This document shows, one piece after another, positions 22,249 to 29,781 of a DNA stretch of 40,444 bases. The position numbers were made by a program, and so were the translations under genes. The notes under the pieces were generated by a model. The model saw only the letters and a program-made list of their open reading frames with translations. It did no database searches and was not told where the DNA came from. Within the stretch, counting starts at the first letter, position 1. Each line of letters begins with the position of its first letter. The stretch covers positions 1-40,444 of the forward strand of contig JAHFOV010000015.1 of assembly GCA_023261505.1 (NCBI GenBank). The letters run 5' to 3'. This DNA is from Planctomycetota bacterium. GTDB taxonomy: Bacteria; Planctomycetota; Brocadiia; Brocadiales; Bathyanammoxibiaceae.

Positions 22249-23732
22249 TTCATGAATTTCTCTGTATAAGTTTTAGACAATTCCTGATACAGGCTTTCGG
22301 CCTCGGGGCCATTACCTTCACAGGCTTTGATAAAGGGCCATTCGCTCTTAGAAAATCTAACGTACAGGGGAAAAGTCTTGTGCAAACCAGCTAATTCGTT
22401 ACTGCTGAGCTGGGGCATATCCAGCGTAGGTCCCAGGCGATAATCGTTAGCAATATCTTCCTCCTTCAGATACCTCTCCAGTTCGCAAACCTCCCTTAAT
22501 GTACAACCCCTGTAAGGGCTAAAGAAACTTACCATTACCCCTTTGGCCTTTATTTGCCTGTTCAGTTCTATTGTATCAAAAATCTTTTCCCTAGTCTCAG
22601 TAGGAAAGCCAATGATATTGTTAGCGCTTACTCTTATTCCGCTCCCTTCAAGCAGTTCAAAGGCCTTGATAATCCTTTCGTTTGTTATGTCCCTGCCCAA
22701 GACTTTCTTCCGTAAGTCATAGTTCCCACTCTCTATCCCAACACTGATACCCTCACAACCCACGGAGGCCAGCAGCTCTACATACTCTTTTGTAATAGAT
22801 TCAGGCCTTGCCTCTACCCAGAAAGGGAGCCCTACCTTAGGGTAAAGCCTGACAAATTCCTCTATCCTCTTACGAGTGGTGGTAAGGAAACTTTCCGCCA
22901 CCAGGTAAACAAACTGCAGGTTATACTCCTCTTTTTTCTCCTGCATCTCCTCTATCAACCTGGAAATGTCCTGCTCCCTGTAATAACCCCCCAGACCTTT
23001 GTAAAGTTGATTGAACCCTGAGTTGACACAAAAGGAACAGCTGTATGGACATCCTCTATTCATCTCAAAGGTGCCTGTCACGGAGATCTTGCCCCCCATG
23101 GGCTTCCAGAACCGCCTCTCATCGTATACGCCCCAATCCTGGAAGGGCAATTCCTTCATATCAATTGCATGCCTGAGAGGGTTTTTGTACAGTGTTCCGT
23201 TTTGCTTTATCCATATATTCTGTACGGAGGTTATGTCTTCACCTGCTCTCATCTTCTTACAAAGCTCCGCCATGGCCAGCTCTCCTTCCCCCACGCATAT
23301 CATGTCTACACAATCCTCCCTAATTACTATATGTGGGGCAAAGGTAGCATATACACCGCCTACTATGGTGGGAGTCTTTGTGTGCCTTACGGCACTGAGT
23401 AGTTCTATGCCAAGGGGGTAAGTTACCTCTATGCATGATAATGCAATGAGGTCGGGCCTGTACGATTCTACCTCCTTCTTAAAGTCCTCCACTACATCGC
23501 CTTCTTCGGGGAATATGCCCAGGTCCTTGAAATCCGTCTTTCTTACCTGGAGGGTGTAAGCCCGCACCTCGTCTCCAGTCTTTTCCCTTGTCTTGTAGAA
23601 GGTAGTATCAAAGAGTCTTACTTCAATCCCTTCCCGCTTCAGGCAAGCGGCAAGGATGCCTATGCCTGCCGTAATAAGGGTGTCAAGCATGGTATTGCAG
23701 TTAATTAGTAATACCTTAAAGTTTTTTTTCAT
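22245..23732 (-). CDS. B12-binding-domain radical SAM protein
   Basis: About 495 aa, cobalamin-dependent radical SAM enzyme type. The N-terminal B12-binding-like Rossmann domain (about 1-150) contains MLDTLITAGIGILAACLKREG and LIALSCIEVTYPLG, then GGVYATFAPH and VCVGEGE-like text. The radical SAM domain carries the cluster motif RGCPYSCSFC, followed by ISVGIESGNYDLRKKVLGRD. The C-terminal part is helical. ATG at 23732 (MKKNFKVLLI) is preferred over a TTG five codons upstream. Members often methylate unactivated carbons or modify lipids. Substrate unknown; coupling with the flippase-like gene points to an envelope lipid. Confidence 0.88.
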   Translation of the reverse strand: MKKNFKVLLINCNTMLDTLITAGIGILAACLKREGIEVRLFDTTFYKTREKTGDEVRAYTLQVRKTDFKDLGIFPEEGDVVEDFKKEVESYRPDLIALSCIEVTYPLGIELLSAVRHTKTPTIVGGVYATFAPHIVIREDCVDMICVGEGELAMAELCKKMRAGEDITSVQNIWIKQNGTLYKNPLRHAIDMKELPFQDWGVYDERRFWKPMGGKISVTGTFEMNRGCPYSCSFCVNSGFNQLYKGLGGYYREQDISRLIEEMQEKKEEYNLQFVYLVAESFLTTTRKRIEEFVRLYPKVGLPFWVEARPESITKEYVELLASVGCEGISVGIESGNYDLRKKVLGRDITNERIIKAFELLEGSGIRVSANNIIGFPTETREKIFDTIELNRQIKAKGVMVSFFSPYRGCTLREVCELERYLKEEDIANDYRLGPTLDMPQLSSNELAGLHKTFPLYVRFSKSEWPFIKACEGNGPEAESLYQELSKTYTEKFMK

Positions 23733-23764
23733 CGGCCTTTCTGGCAAATTAAACTTTTAAACTC

Positions 23765-24610
23765 TTAAACCTTTGAACCCTTAAAACTATCCACAATCCC
23801 CCTCACCCAATCAAACCCTTCTTGAACCTCTCTAGTTACTTCTTTTGCTGGATACTCAAATATAATCTTAACCTCCTTATTGGCGCTGAGCACTATTTCC
23901 AGCACCTTCTCCACATCCACCCACCCCTCATGGGGTTTTTGGGAGGGGTGTAAGGGGAGATGGCCATGCTTTTTGTAGTGGTCGTAGTTTCTTGCATTCC
24001 AGAGGTGCATAGACCTGGTATAGGTGGCCAAGGACTCTATATCTTCAAGATAATTTCTGTTCCACTGCTTCGCCCCCAGAAAGGCATGTCCCATATCAAT
24101 ACATATACCTAACTCCGGGTGCGGCCCCACCACTTCCACAAACTGGCTGGGCCTATTGAATGCATCGGAGTAAGCGGCAAATTCTACGTTGATGGGTATA
24201 CAGTAAAGTCGTGACATCTCTGCAAAGCGGTTACAGGCCTGCTCAGCCAGCTTCATAGCCCTTTCTTCGTCCCTGGTATCCGTAGGCTTGTAGGTAAGGT
24301 GGCAGACGATATAGTCAGCGCCCCATTCCCTGGCCTGCCTGAGGGTATCCTCTAGGAGGCGGAAAGAAAGCTGCCTATTAGCGGGGTCTTCATTCAAGAG
24401 GAAACTGGTTACTCCAGGGAAAGGGAAGTACTCAGGCCTGGGAACGGGGGCATGGAAGCTGAAGCCCTCAGTACCCTCCTTGCAAAGGTTATTAAGTTCA
24501 CTCTTTAGCTGGCCCAGCCCTTCAATAGCGAAGTCAAAGGCCTCTACAAAACCGAGGCCCTTATGAAGAATGCTTGCCTCTTTTGCCCTTTCTACAATGC
24601 TACCTTGCAA
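23765..24610 (-). CDS. Sugar phosphate isomerase/epimerase-like TIM-barrel protein
   Basis: 281-aa protein of the xylose isomerase-like / AP endonuclease family 2 TIM barrel. Likely metal-binding residues occur at strand ends: CHLTYKPTDTRDEE, PINVEFAAYSD, GICIDMGHAFLGAK, MHLWNARNYDH and IIFEYPAKEV. The start is TTG at 24610 with GAGG 7 nt upstream. It is the first gene of the minus-strand group with radical SAM and flippase-like genes (33-bp gap). Specific substrate cannot be assigned; it could be an isomerase or epimerase of a polar head group. Confidence 0.78.
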   Translation of the reverse strand: MQGSIVERAKEASILHKGLGFVEAFDFAIEGLGQLKSELNNLCKEGTEGFSFHAPVPRPEYFPFPGVTSFLLNEDPANRQLSFRLLEDTLRQAREWGADYIVCHLTYKPTDTRDEERAMKLAEQACNRFAEMSRLYCIPINVEFAAYSDAFNRPSQFVEVVGPHPELGICIDMGHAFLGAKQWNRNYLEDIESLATYTRSMHLWNARNYDHYKKHGHLPLHPSQKPHEGWVDVEKVLEIVLSANKEVKIIFEYPAKEVTREVQEGFDWVRGIVDSFKGSKV

Positions 24611-24756
24611 TATGTATCCTCGGTGTCCTTTGTGTCTTGTAGTGGCAGAGCCTTCTCTACTTTAAAAAGGTATATAATATCCAAGAACATCCCAAAACTC
24701 AAGTATTCTTTAGACCTTTTGTTGCCTACTTTTTTGAATTATGTTAGTATTTTGCC

Positions 24757-25275
24757 ATGGAAAGGAAAGGTATAGTTCAGGTATACACCGGCGAGGGTAA
24801 AGGAAAGACGACGGCTGCCCTAGGGCAGGCCCTGAGGGCAGTGGGACACGGCTGGAAAGTCCTCATAATACAGTTCTTAAAATCTCGCCTTAGTGGAGAA
24901 ATAAAGGCAGCCAAAAATATCCCCAATCTAACCATCCTCCAGTTCGGTTCTGGCCATTTTGTCAATAATAAGCCCACACAGGAAGACTTCGATATTGCAC
25001 AAAGGGCCTGGCAAATCGCAAGGGAGTCCGTCCTTTCTGGAACATACGATATGGTAATTTTGGACGAAATCAATGGTGCCATCCATTATAAAATGGTGGA
25101 TGTAGAGGAAGTCTTGAAGCTCATTGAGGAAAGATCCCCTCACGTTGAACTCATCCTTACGGGCCGTTACGCGCATCCAAGGCTCATAGAGATGGCTGAC
25201 CTGGTCAGCGAGATAAAGGCGGTAAAACATCCTTATGCTAGAGGTATCAGTGCAAGGGAAGGCGTTGAGTACTGA
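24757..25275 (+). CDS. cobO: Cob(I)yrinic acid a,c-diamide adenosyltransferase
   Basis: CobA/CobO/BtuR-type enzyme (172 aa) that transfers adenosyl from ATP to cob(I)alamin or cob(I)yrinate, giving adenosylcobalamin precursors. The Walker-like loop GEGKGKTTAALGQALR (13-28) starts right after the N-terminal strand VQVYTG. The VILDEINGAIHYKMV strand is the family signature, and ELILTGRYAHP precedes the C-terminal helix. It could serve the B12-dependent radical SAM enzymes encoded nearby. The 3' end overlaps the sirtuin gene by 41 bp if the latter starts at 25235. Confidence 0.95.
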   Translation: MERKGIVQVYTGEGKGKTTAALGQALRAVGHGWKVLIIQFLKSRLSGEIKAAKNIPNLTILQFGSGHFVNNKPTQEDFDIAQRAWQIARESVLSGTYDMVILDEINGAIHYKMVDVEEVLKLIEERSPHVELILTGRYAHPRLIEMADLVSEIKAVKHPYARGISAREGVEY

Positions 25276-26023
25276 GGGGCCAATTGAAAGGGCTGCCCAC
25301 TTTATTAAAGAGGCCTTTAATATAGTTGCCCTTACAGGGGCAGGGATTAGCACCTCGGCTGGCATACCGGACTTTCGTAGCCCTGAGAGCGGATTTTTCA
25401 ATGACCCCGAAACGATGTTTCTATTCACCTCGTGGGGTTTTGCCCAGAACCCGAGAGGTTTTTATGAAATGGGCAAGCGGCTCCTTCCGCTCTTTCTGAA
25501 TGCTAAGCCCACTAAGGCTCACCTGTTCCTGGCCAGGCTGGAGAAAATGGGGAGACTAAGATGTATCATTACACAGAACATAGACGGCCTCCATCAGAAG
25601 GCTGGGTCAGAAAGAGTTTTTGAAGTGCACGGTAACCTCAGGAAAGGTAGATGTACAGGGTGTAAAAAAGAATGCACGCTTGAAGAGATTAGTAGAAAGA
25701 TAGCGGACAACGAAATTCCCCCCTTATGTGATGGGTGCAAGTCCATTATCAGACCCAATATCATTCTCTTTGGAGAACCCCTGCCTGAAGGGGTCTTTCT
25801 GGAAGCAGTAGAGGAACTTAAGCGCTGCGACCTCCTTCTCGTAATTGGTTCATCTCTGGTAGTTTATCCTGTGGCAGACATACCCCTTACGGCCCTTGAG
25901 CATAATGCCAAACTTATACTTTTAAATCGTTTGCCGACCCAATACGATGACCGAGCAGATGTCGTATTGCAGATGTATATTGAGGAGGCCATTGTAAAGC
26001 TGCAGGATGTGGGAGGATTTTAG
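25235..26023 (+). CDS. cobB: Sir2-family NAD-dependent protein deacylase
   Basis: Sirtuin of about 262 aa; removes acyl groups from lysines using NAD+. NAD-binding motifs are GAGIST (35-40), AGIPDFRSP and TQNIDGLH (113-120). The catalytic base is His132 in EVHGN and the zinc site is Cys140, Cys143, Cys165 and Cys168 (CTGC ... CDGC). LVIGSSLVVYP is the second Rossmann signature. ATG at 25235 overlaps cobO by 41 bp; a TTG at 25265 with a purine-rich stretch ahead is a shorter alternative. Co-location with cobO is probably translational coupling rather than shared chemistry. Confidence 0.93.
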   Translation: MLEVSVQGKALSTEGPIERAAHFIKEAFNIVALTGAGISTSAGIPDFRSPESGFFNDPETMFLFTSWGFAQNPRGFYEMGKRLLPLFLNAKPTKAHLFLARLEKMGRLRCIITQNIDGLHQKAGSERVFEVHGNLRKGRCTGCKKECTLEEISRKIADNEIPPLCDGCKSIIRPNIILFGEPLPEGVFLEAVEELKRCDLLLVIGSSLVVYPVADIPLTALEHNAKLILLNRLPTQYDDRADVVLQMYIEEAIVKLQDVGGF

Positions 26024-26095
26024 TGACTAACTGTAACGTGTTCCATATGGGTGAAGCGGAACAGTAGGGAGTATGGAATAGGCAGTAAGCACTAG

Positions 26096-26159
26096 GTAGC
26101 CGCTCCGCCTGAGGCGGATAGCCTGCGTGAAATTTACGCAACCTAAAGGTTGCGGCTAC
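26096..26159. repeat. GTAGCCGC-type palindromic repeat, copy 3
   Basis: Begins GTAGCCGCTCCGCC and ends GGTTGCGGCTAC; internal segments GCCTGCGTGA and ACGCAACC complement the arms. Same family as 2784-2843. It lies in the 347-bp gap between cobB and the heptose kinase gene, which otherwise holds only the next repeat and no gene. Confidence 0.75.
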
Positions 26160-26254
26160 TGCCTACTCGCTACTGCTTACTGGCTGAGGCCTTCCTTGAC
26201 AAGCCTAAGGCTTGCAATATAATGGGCAAAATCATAGATAGACTTCTAAAAAAA

Positions 26255-26359
26255 TGTCATTTTGAGGCACCAAAGGTGCCGAAGAATCTCTAATCCCCCT
26301 AAATCCCCCTTTAGAAAAGGGGGACTAAGGGGGATTTCTTCGCTTGCACTCAGAATGAT
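26255..26359. repeat. Composite palindromic repeat with nested CCCCCT arms
   Basis: Outer arms TGTCATTTTGAG and CTCAGAATGAT enclose GAAGAATC/TTCTTCGC segments. Inside is a second inverted repeat (26292-26336) of two ATCCCCCT units against two AGGGGGAT units. It looks like one repeat inserted in another. It ends 12 bp before the start of the heptose kinase gene and may form a large hairpin in its leader. Confidence 0.75.
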
Positions 26360-26370
26360 AAAGGGGAAAA

Positions 26371-27393
26371 ATGCATAGTTTCAACGATTATAAGAAAATA
26401 GTTGATACTTTTGCCCGTATGAAGGTCGGGGTAATAGCCGACCTCGTTGCAGATATATATATTTACGGACGCCCTTTTAAGCTGTCCAGGGAGGCTCCCG
26501 TGGTGATAGTCAGGTATGAGGGAGAGAAGATGGTTCCTGGAGGAGGGGCCAATACTGTAAATAATATGGTAAGACTTGGAGCTAAGGTTTTTCCTATTGG
26601 TATGGTGGGGGAGGACGACGCAGGCCGACAGTTAAAAGTATATTTTGCGAGGCAGGGGGTGGAAACTTCCGGCATCTTTATCTGCAGAGAGAGGGGAACT
26701 ATTAGCAAGACCAGGCTCCTTGCAGGAGACCTCCATGCCTCCAAACGACAGATGGTGAGGATAGACAGGGAGCCTAGCGCTGTTATTTATCCAGCACAGG
26801 AGGATAAAATTCTGGGGTACATGGAGGAGGTAAACAGGGTAGTAGATGCCTGGGTGGTTTCTGACTACGGATACGATATGTTAACTCCCCGGGTGTTAGA
26901 TAAGGTAAAGGCCTTTGCCAGAGAAAAGACGGTGGTGGTAGACTCCCGATACAGGGTATGCGATTTTACAGGCGTTACTATCCTTGCCCCTAACGAGCAG
27001 GAGGCAGAGGCGGCTTCTGGCATATCAATAAATGGGGAAGCAGACCTCCTGAAGATAGGCAAGGCCCTTATGGACAGGACAAACCCTCAGGCACTGCTAA
27101 TTACCAGGGGAAACCAGGGGATGATACTATTTGAAAAGTCCGGTGGGGTGGAACATATACCTATCAGCGGCGCTAATGAAGTAACAGATGTTACGGGGGC
27201 TGGTGATACAGTCACTGCCCTTCTGGGTCTGGCCCTTCCAGCCGGCGCAAATTTCTCCCAGGCAGCAAGGCTCTCCAATTACGCCGCAGGTGTGGTGGTC
27301 ATGAAGAACGGGACTGCCACCCTGACGAGGGAAGAACTCCTGGAAGCCATACAAAAGGAAATGCCAAAAACCAAAGGCCAAAATCCAAAATAA
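26371..27393 (+). CDS. rfaE1: PfkB-family heptose 7-phosphate kinase (RfaE1/HldA-like), stand-alone
   Basis: 340-aa ribokinase-fold sugar kinase corresponding to the kinase half of HldE, which makes heptose 1,7-bisphosphate. SREAPVVIV and the substrate loop VPGGGANTVNNMVRLGA lie near residues 39-71. DSRYR and LAPNEQEAEAASG are typical of RfaE1, and the catalytic VTGAGDTV is near residue 277. Unlike the hldE copy at 33808-35307 it has no nucleotidyltransferase domain; that activity is encoded 1 kb downstream as a separate gene. The last residues (KTKGQNPK) are encoded by the start of a CAAA-type repeat. Confidence 0.82.
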   Translation: MHSFNDYKKIVDTFARMKVGVIADLVADIYIYGRPFKLSREAPVVIVRYEGEKMVPGGGANTVNNMVRLGAKVFPIGMVGEDDAGRQLKVYFARQGVETSGIFICRERGTISKTRLLAGDLHASKRQMVRIDREPSAVIYPAQEDKILGYMEEVNRVVDAWVVSDYGYDMLTPRVLDKVKAFAREKTVVVDSRYRVCDFTGVTILAPNEQEAEAASGISINGEADLLKIGKALMDRTNPQALLITRGNQGMILFEKSGGVEHIPISGANEVTDVTGAGDTVTALLGLALPAGANFSQAARLSNYAAGVVVMKNGTATLTREELLEAIQKEMPKTKGQNPK

Positions 27394-27517
27394 ATCCCCA
27401 GGGGAGGCAAGACTTACGCAATTTACCCTCACCGTTCCATTTTAGGAGTTAGGAAGGATAATAAGTGGTAGCTTGCAAGTTTGTGCAGGATGTACTGGAG
27501 GCTTGGTTAGAGACAGT

Positions 27518-27808
27518 ATGAAAAAGGAAGAAATAATACAAATCCTTAAAGAAGTAAGTGACGAGGCCAGGCAGAGGTATAAGGCACAGATAATAGGTCT
27601 CTTTGGTTCTTTTGTGAGAGGGGAGGAGAGAGCCAAGAGCGATATAGATGTTTTGGTGGAGTTTGAAGAAGGGGCAAACCTTCTCCATTTTGTTGGCCTT
27701 TCTCTATTTCTTGAAGAAAAACTCGGTCTTCCTGTGGATGTTGTTCCCTATGACTCCATCAGAGAGGAGTTAAAGGAGGACGTCTTGAAGGAAGCAGTTT
27801 ACTTATGA
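27518..27808 (+). CDS. mntA: MntA-like nucleotidyltransferase antitoxin (second copy)
   Basis: 96-aa minimal nucleotidyltransferase with catalytic GSFVRGEERAKSDIDVLVEF intact. ATG at 27518 (MKKEEIIQIL) chosen; upstream open codons have no family sequence. Four-base overlap with the following hepT. Clearly diverged from the pair at 8404-9041, so the two modules are independent acquisitions or an old duplication. It is placed between the split heptose kinase and nucleotidyltransferase genes. Confidence 0.9.
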   Translation: MKKEEIIQILKEVSDEARQRYKAQIIGLFGSFVRGEERAKSDIDVLVEFEEGANLLHFVGLSLFLEEKLGLPVDVVPYDSIREELKEDVLKEAVYL

Positions 27809-28152
27809 GAAATTATAGACTCTATTTAAAGGACATTTTTGAAGCGATGGAGGCGACAGAGAAATTTGTAGAAGGTATGGGATTTGAGGACTTTAAAAAA
27901 GACGATAAAACATCAAGCGCGGTGATAAGGAAGTTTGAAATCATCGGAGAAGCCGCCAAGAATGTACCAGATTCAATAAAAGAAAACTATACACTCATTC
28001 CATGGAGAGAAATGGCGGGAATGAGAGATAGGTTAATTCATTTCTACTTCGGTATAAAATACGACCTAGTATGGAAGACCATAAAAGAGGTTATTCCACA
28101 GGTAAAGCCTTTGATTCGCAAGGTCCTGGATGATTTAGAAATCGAGAAATGA
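27805..28152 (+). CDS. hepT: HepT-like ribonuclease toxin (DUF86, second copy)
   Basis: 115-aa HEPN toxin with intact RxxxxHxY (RDRLIHFYFG), the SAVIRKFEIIGEAAKNVP helix and IPWREMAGMRD. Start codon overlaps mntA by ATGA. Shortly downstream is a truncated four-helix-bundle gene, then repeats. Confidence 0.9.
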   Translation: MRNYRLYLKDIFEAMEATEKFVEGMGFEDFKKDDKTSSAVIRKFEIIGEAAKNVPDSIKENYTLIPWREMAGMRDRLIHFYFGIKYDLVWKTIKEVIPQVKPLIRKVLDDLEIEK

Positions 28153-28157
28153 GATAA

Positions 28158-28298
28158 AAGCAAGAAAGAACTGCTAAGTTTGGGGAAGATGTTGTTGAGT
28201 CTGTAAAAGGTCTTGAAAGAGATGAACTTAATCGTCCCATAATTAGCCAGTTAGTAAGGTGTGGCGTGCCAGCCATGCCTGAGGCAGATCCGCCTTAG
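28158..28298 (+). pseudogene. Truncated four-helix-bundle (23S rRNA-IVS-like) protein gene
   Basis: After the hepT stop an open frame reads QERTAKFGEDVVESVKGLE, then RDELNRPIISQLVRCG. This matches the first two helices of the short four-helix-bundle proteins found in 23S rRNA intervening sequences and many free-standing loci (RTxKF...NRPLISQLVRSGTSVGAN). At about 28266, where the conserved SVGANY should follow, the frame runs into a palindromic repeat and stops at 28296. The start codon is also missing (an in-frame TAA lies at 28155). It is a relic fragment. Confidence 0.65.
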
Positions 28299-28416
28299 GC
28301 AGACTTGCCTGGCACGTTCTTCAACCGTGCGACACAAGGTCGCACGCTACATACTTGTGTCACCCTGAGCGGAGCGAAGGGTCTAGATTCTTCGCTTACG
28401 CCCAGAATGACATTTA
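28266..28416. repeat. Cluster of palindromic repeats upstream of rfaE2
   Basis: First element about 28266-28320: arms CGTGCCAG and CTGGCACG around CCTGAGGCAGATCCGCC. Second about 28322-28350: complementary GTGCGACACAAGGTCGCAC. Third about 28354-28416: GTCACCCTGAGCGGAGCG to CCAGAATGACATTT, of the same family as 26255-26359. The stretch holds no gene. It separates the MntA/HepT module from rfaE2. Confidence 0.7.
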
Positions 28417-28425
28417 AGACAATAC

Positions 28426-28899
28426 ATGGCTGAGATTATCACCGACCACAACCAATTGGCCAATCTCATGGAGGGACTCAAGGCCCAGGGCAAGAGGATA
28501 GTCTTCTGTAACGGGTGCTTTGATATACTGCATGTAGGGCATGTTAGATACCTACGTGGGGCAAGGGCGCTGGGCGATGTCCTTGTGGTAGCGATTAATA
28601 GTGATGATTCCGTAAAAAAGATTAAAGGGCCCCCTCACCCCTTGATGCCAGAGGCTGAAAGGATGGAGATAGTGGCGGCTCTTAGGGATGTGGACTACGT
28701 TACCTGCTTTTCTGAACCCAGCGTGGATAACTTGTTATTAAAACTCAAGCCCCACGTCCACGCCAAGGGTACAGACTATACGCTGGAAACCATACCAGAG
28801 AGGCAGACGGTACTATCCTACGGGGGGGAGCTGGCGATAGTAGGCGACCCAAAGAATCATTCGAGTACCAGCGTAAAGAAACAGGTTTTTAGGAGATAG
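28426..28899 (+). CDS. rfaE2: Heptose 1-phosphate adenylyltransferase (RfaE2/HldC-like), stand-alone
   Basis: 157-aa cytidylyltransferase-fold enzyme that activates D-beta-heptose 1-phosphate with ATP to ADP-heptose. The nucleotide-binding HxGH is in FCNGCFDILHVGHVRYL, and the ISSTS-like C-terminal motif appears as NHSSTSVKK. Length equals the stand-alone enzyme. It pairs functionally with the kinase at 26371-27393 and duplicates the C-terminal domain of hldE at 33808-35307. ATG is 10 bp after the repeat cluster; no strong RBS. Confidence 0.88.
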   Translation: MAEIITDHNQLANLMEGLKAQGKRIVFCNGCFDILHVGHVRYLRGARALGDVLVVAINSDDSVKKIKGPPHPLMPEAERMEIVAALRDVDYVTCFSEPSVDNLLLKLKPHVHAKGTDYTLETIPERQTVLSYGGELAIVGDPKNHSSTSVKKQVFRR

Positions 28900-28947
28900 T
28901 TTTTTGTTTGACCAGTACAAACCAGCCATTGTTAAAGAATCTAATGA

Positions 28948-29772
28948 TTATGCCCACTCATAGAGCTTCTTGTAGACCGACTTTCTCCCGTGTGTATATA
29001 AACTTCTTCCACCATCAATAATTGGACTCTGATAGTAGACCACTCCCGATAAAGTCAACCAGTCAGAATCCCTTGGAACGTAAACTTCATTGGAGTGCGG
29101 ATGCTGAAGGAGTCTGACATGCCATACACCACCTCCACTCATGCCAGCAAGAGAAGATGGAACACAACTAGGAGGGTCTGGCCGAAAGTCGAAGACAAAA
29201 TAATCGTATCCATCTCTTACGGAATAATCCGGACCAGGTGCAAGGACGACTCTTCCGGCCAGCTTTTGCAAAGATTCGATTTGGCTCAGTTCTTCTGGAA
29301 TACCAAAGACTGCCCAGCCTCCTGTCTTTGGAATAGTAGCCTCCTTGCAAATCGAATCACCATAACTATCGAGATTGCAAAACGATTTTATCGCTTTAAT
29401 TGTGTCTACCTTTGGTCCATTAATGTATATCAAACCCAAATCTGGACCACTCGCTTCGGTTTCTCCTTTTGGTGCACTTTTAAACTCTAAGCAAAAGCGT
29501 TCCAAAATAAACTTGTGCGTGTAATTACCCAATGCAAGGCCAAGATTGTGTTTGATTTTGTCAATGACATGGCGTGCGGTTAGAATTGCTGGGCAATCGC
29601 GCAGGCACACAAAAGTACCGCTTGCTGCGCATAAAAAATCGTCTCGCGAATCCAGTACAACTAGTCCAACTGAGTAACGCAAAATAGCGTTTTCAATATA
29701 TACTAACACCTCGTGTGGAATGGGAACGTTCGTATCTATAGTTTTTAGTTTGTAGGACACGTTTAAACACAC
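28948..29772 (-). CDS. Trypsin-like serine protease domain protein, cytoplasmic
   Basis: 274-aa protein that looks like a chymotrypsin-fold peptidase. The putative triad is His68 in AILTARHVID, Asp111 in GPDLGLIYI and Ser212 in LAGMSGGGVW. The strand before the histidine (AASGTFVCL) and the spacing fit trypsin-like domains. No signal peptide or PDZ domain is seen, so it probably works in the cytoplasm, unlike DegP-type proteases. Last gene of the minus-strand envelope cluster, 9 bp after the heptosyltransferase, though it may have joined the cluster late. Trypsin-like domains of this kind occur in bacterial defence and signalling systems, but no effector neighbour is present. Confidence 0.68.
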   Translation of the reverse strand: MCLNVSYKLKTIDTNVPIPHEVLVYIENAILRYSVGLVVLDSRDDFLCAASGTFVCLRDCPAILTARHVIDKIKHNLGLALGNYTHKFILERFCLEFKSAPKGETEASGPDLGLIYINGPKVDTIKAIKSFCNLDSYGDSICKEATIPKTGGWAVFGIPEELSQIESLQKLAGRVVLAPGPDYSVRDGYDYFVFDFRPDPPSCVPSSLAGMSGGGVWHVRLLQHPHSNEVYVPRDSDWLTLSGVVYYQSPIIDGGRSLYTHGRKSVYKKLYEWA

Positions 29773-29781
29773 CCGAGGAAA

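Noticed and set aside
26255-28416. Repeats considered as a CRISPR array
   Set aside because: Copies are palindromic, of mixed families and irregularly spaced, with no uniform spacers and no cas genes.
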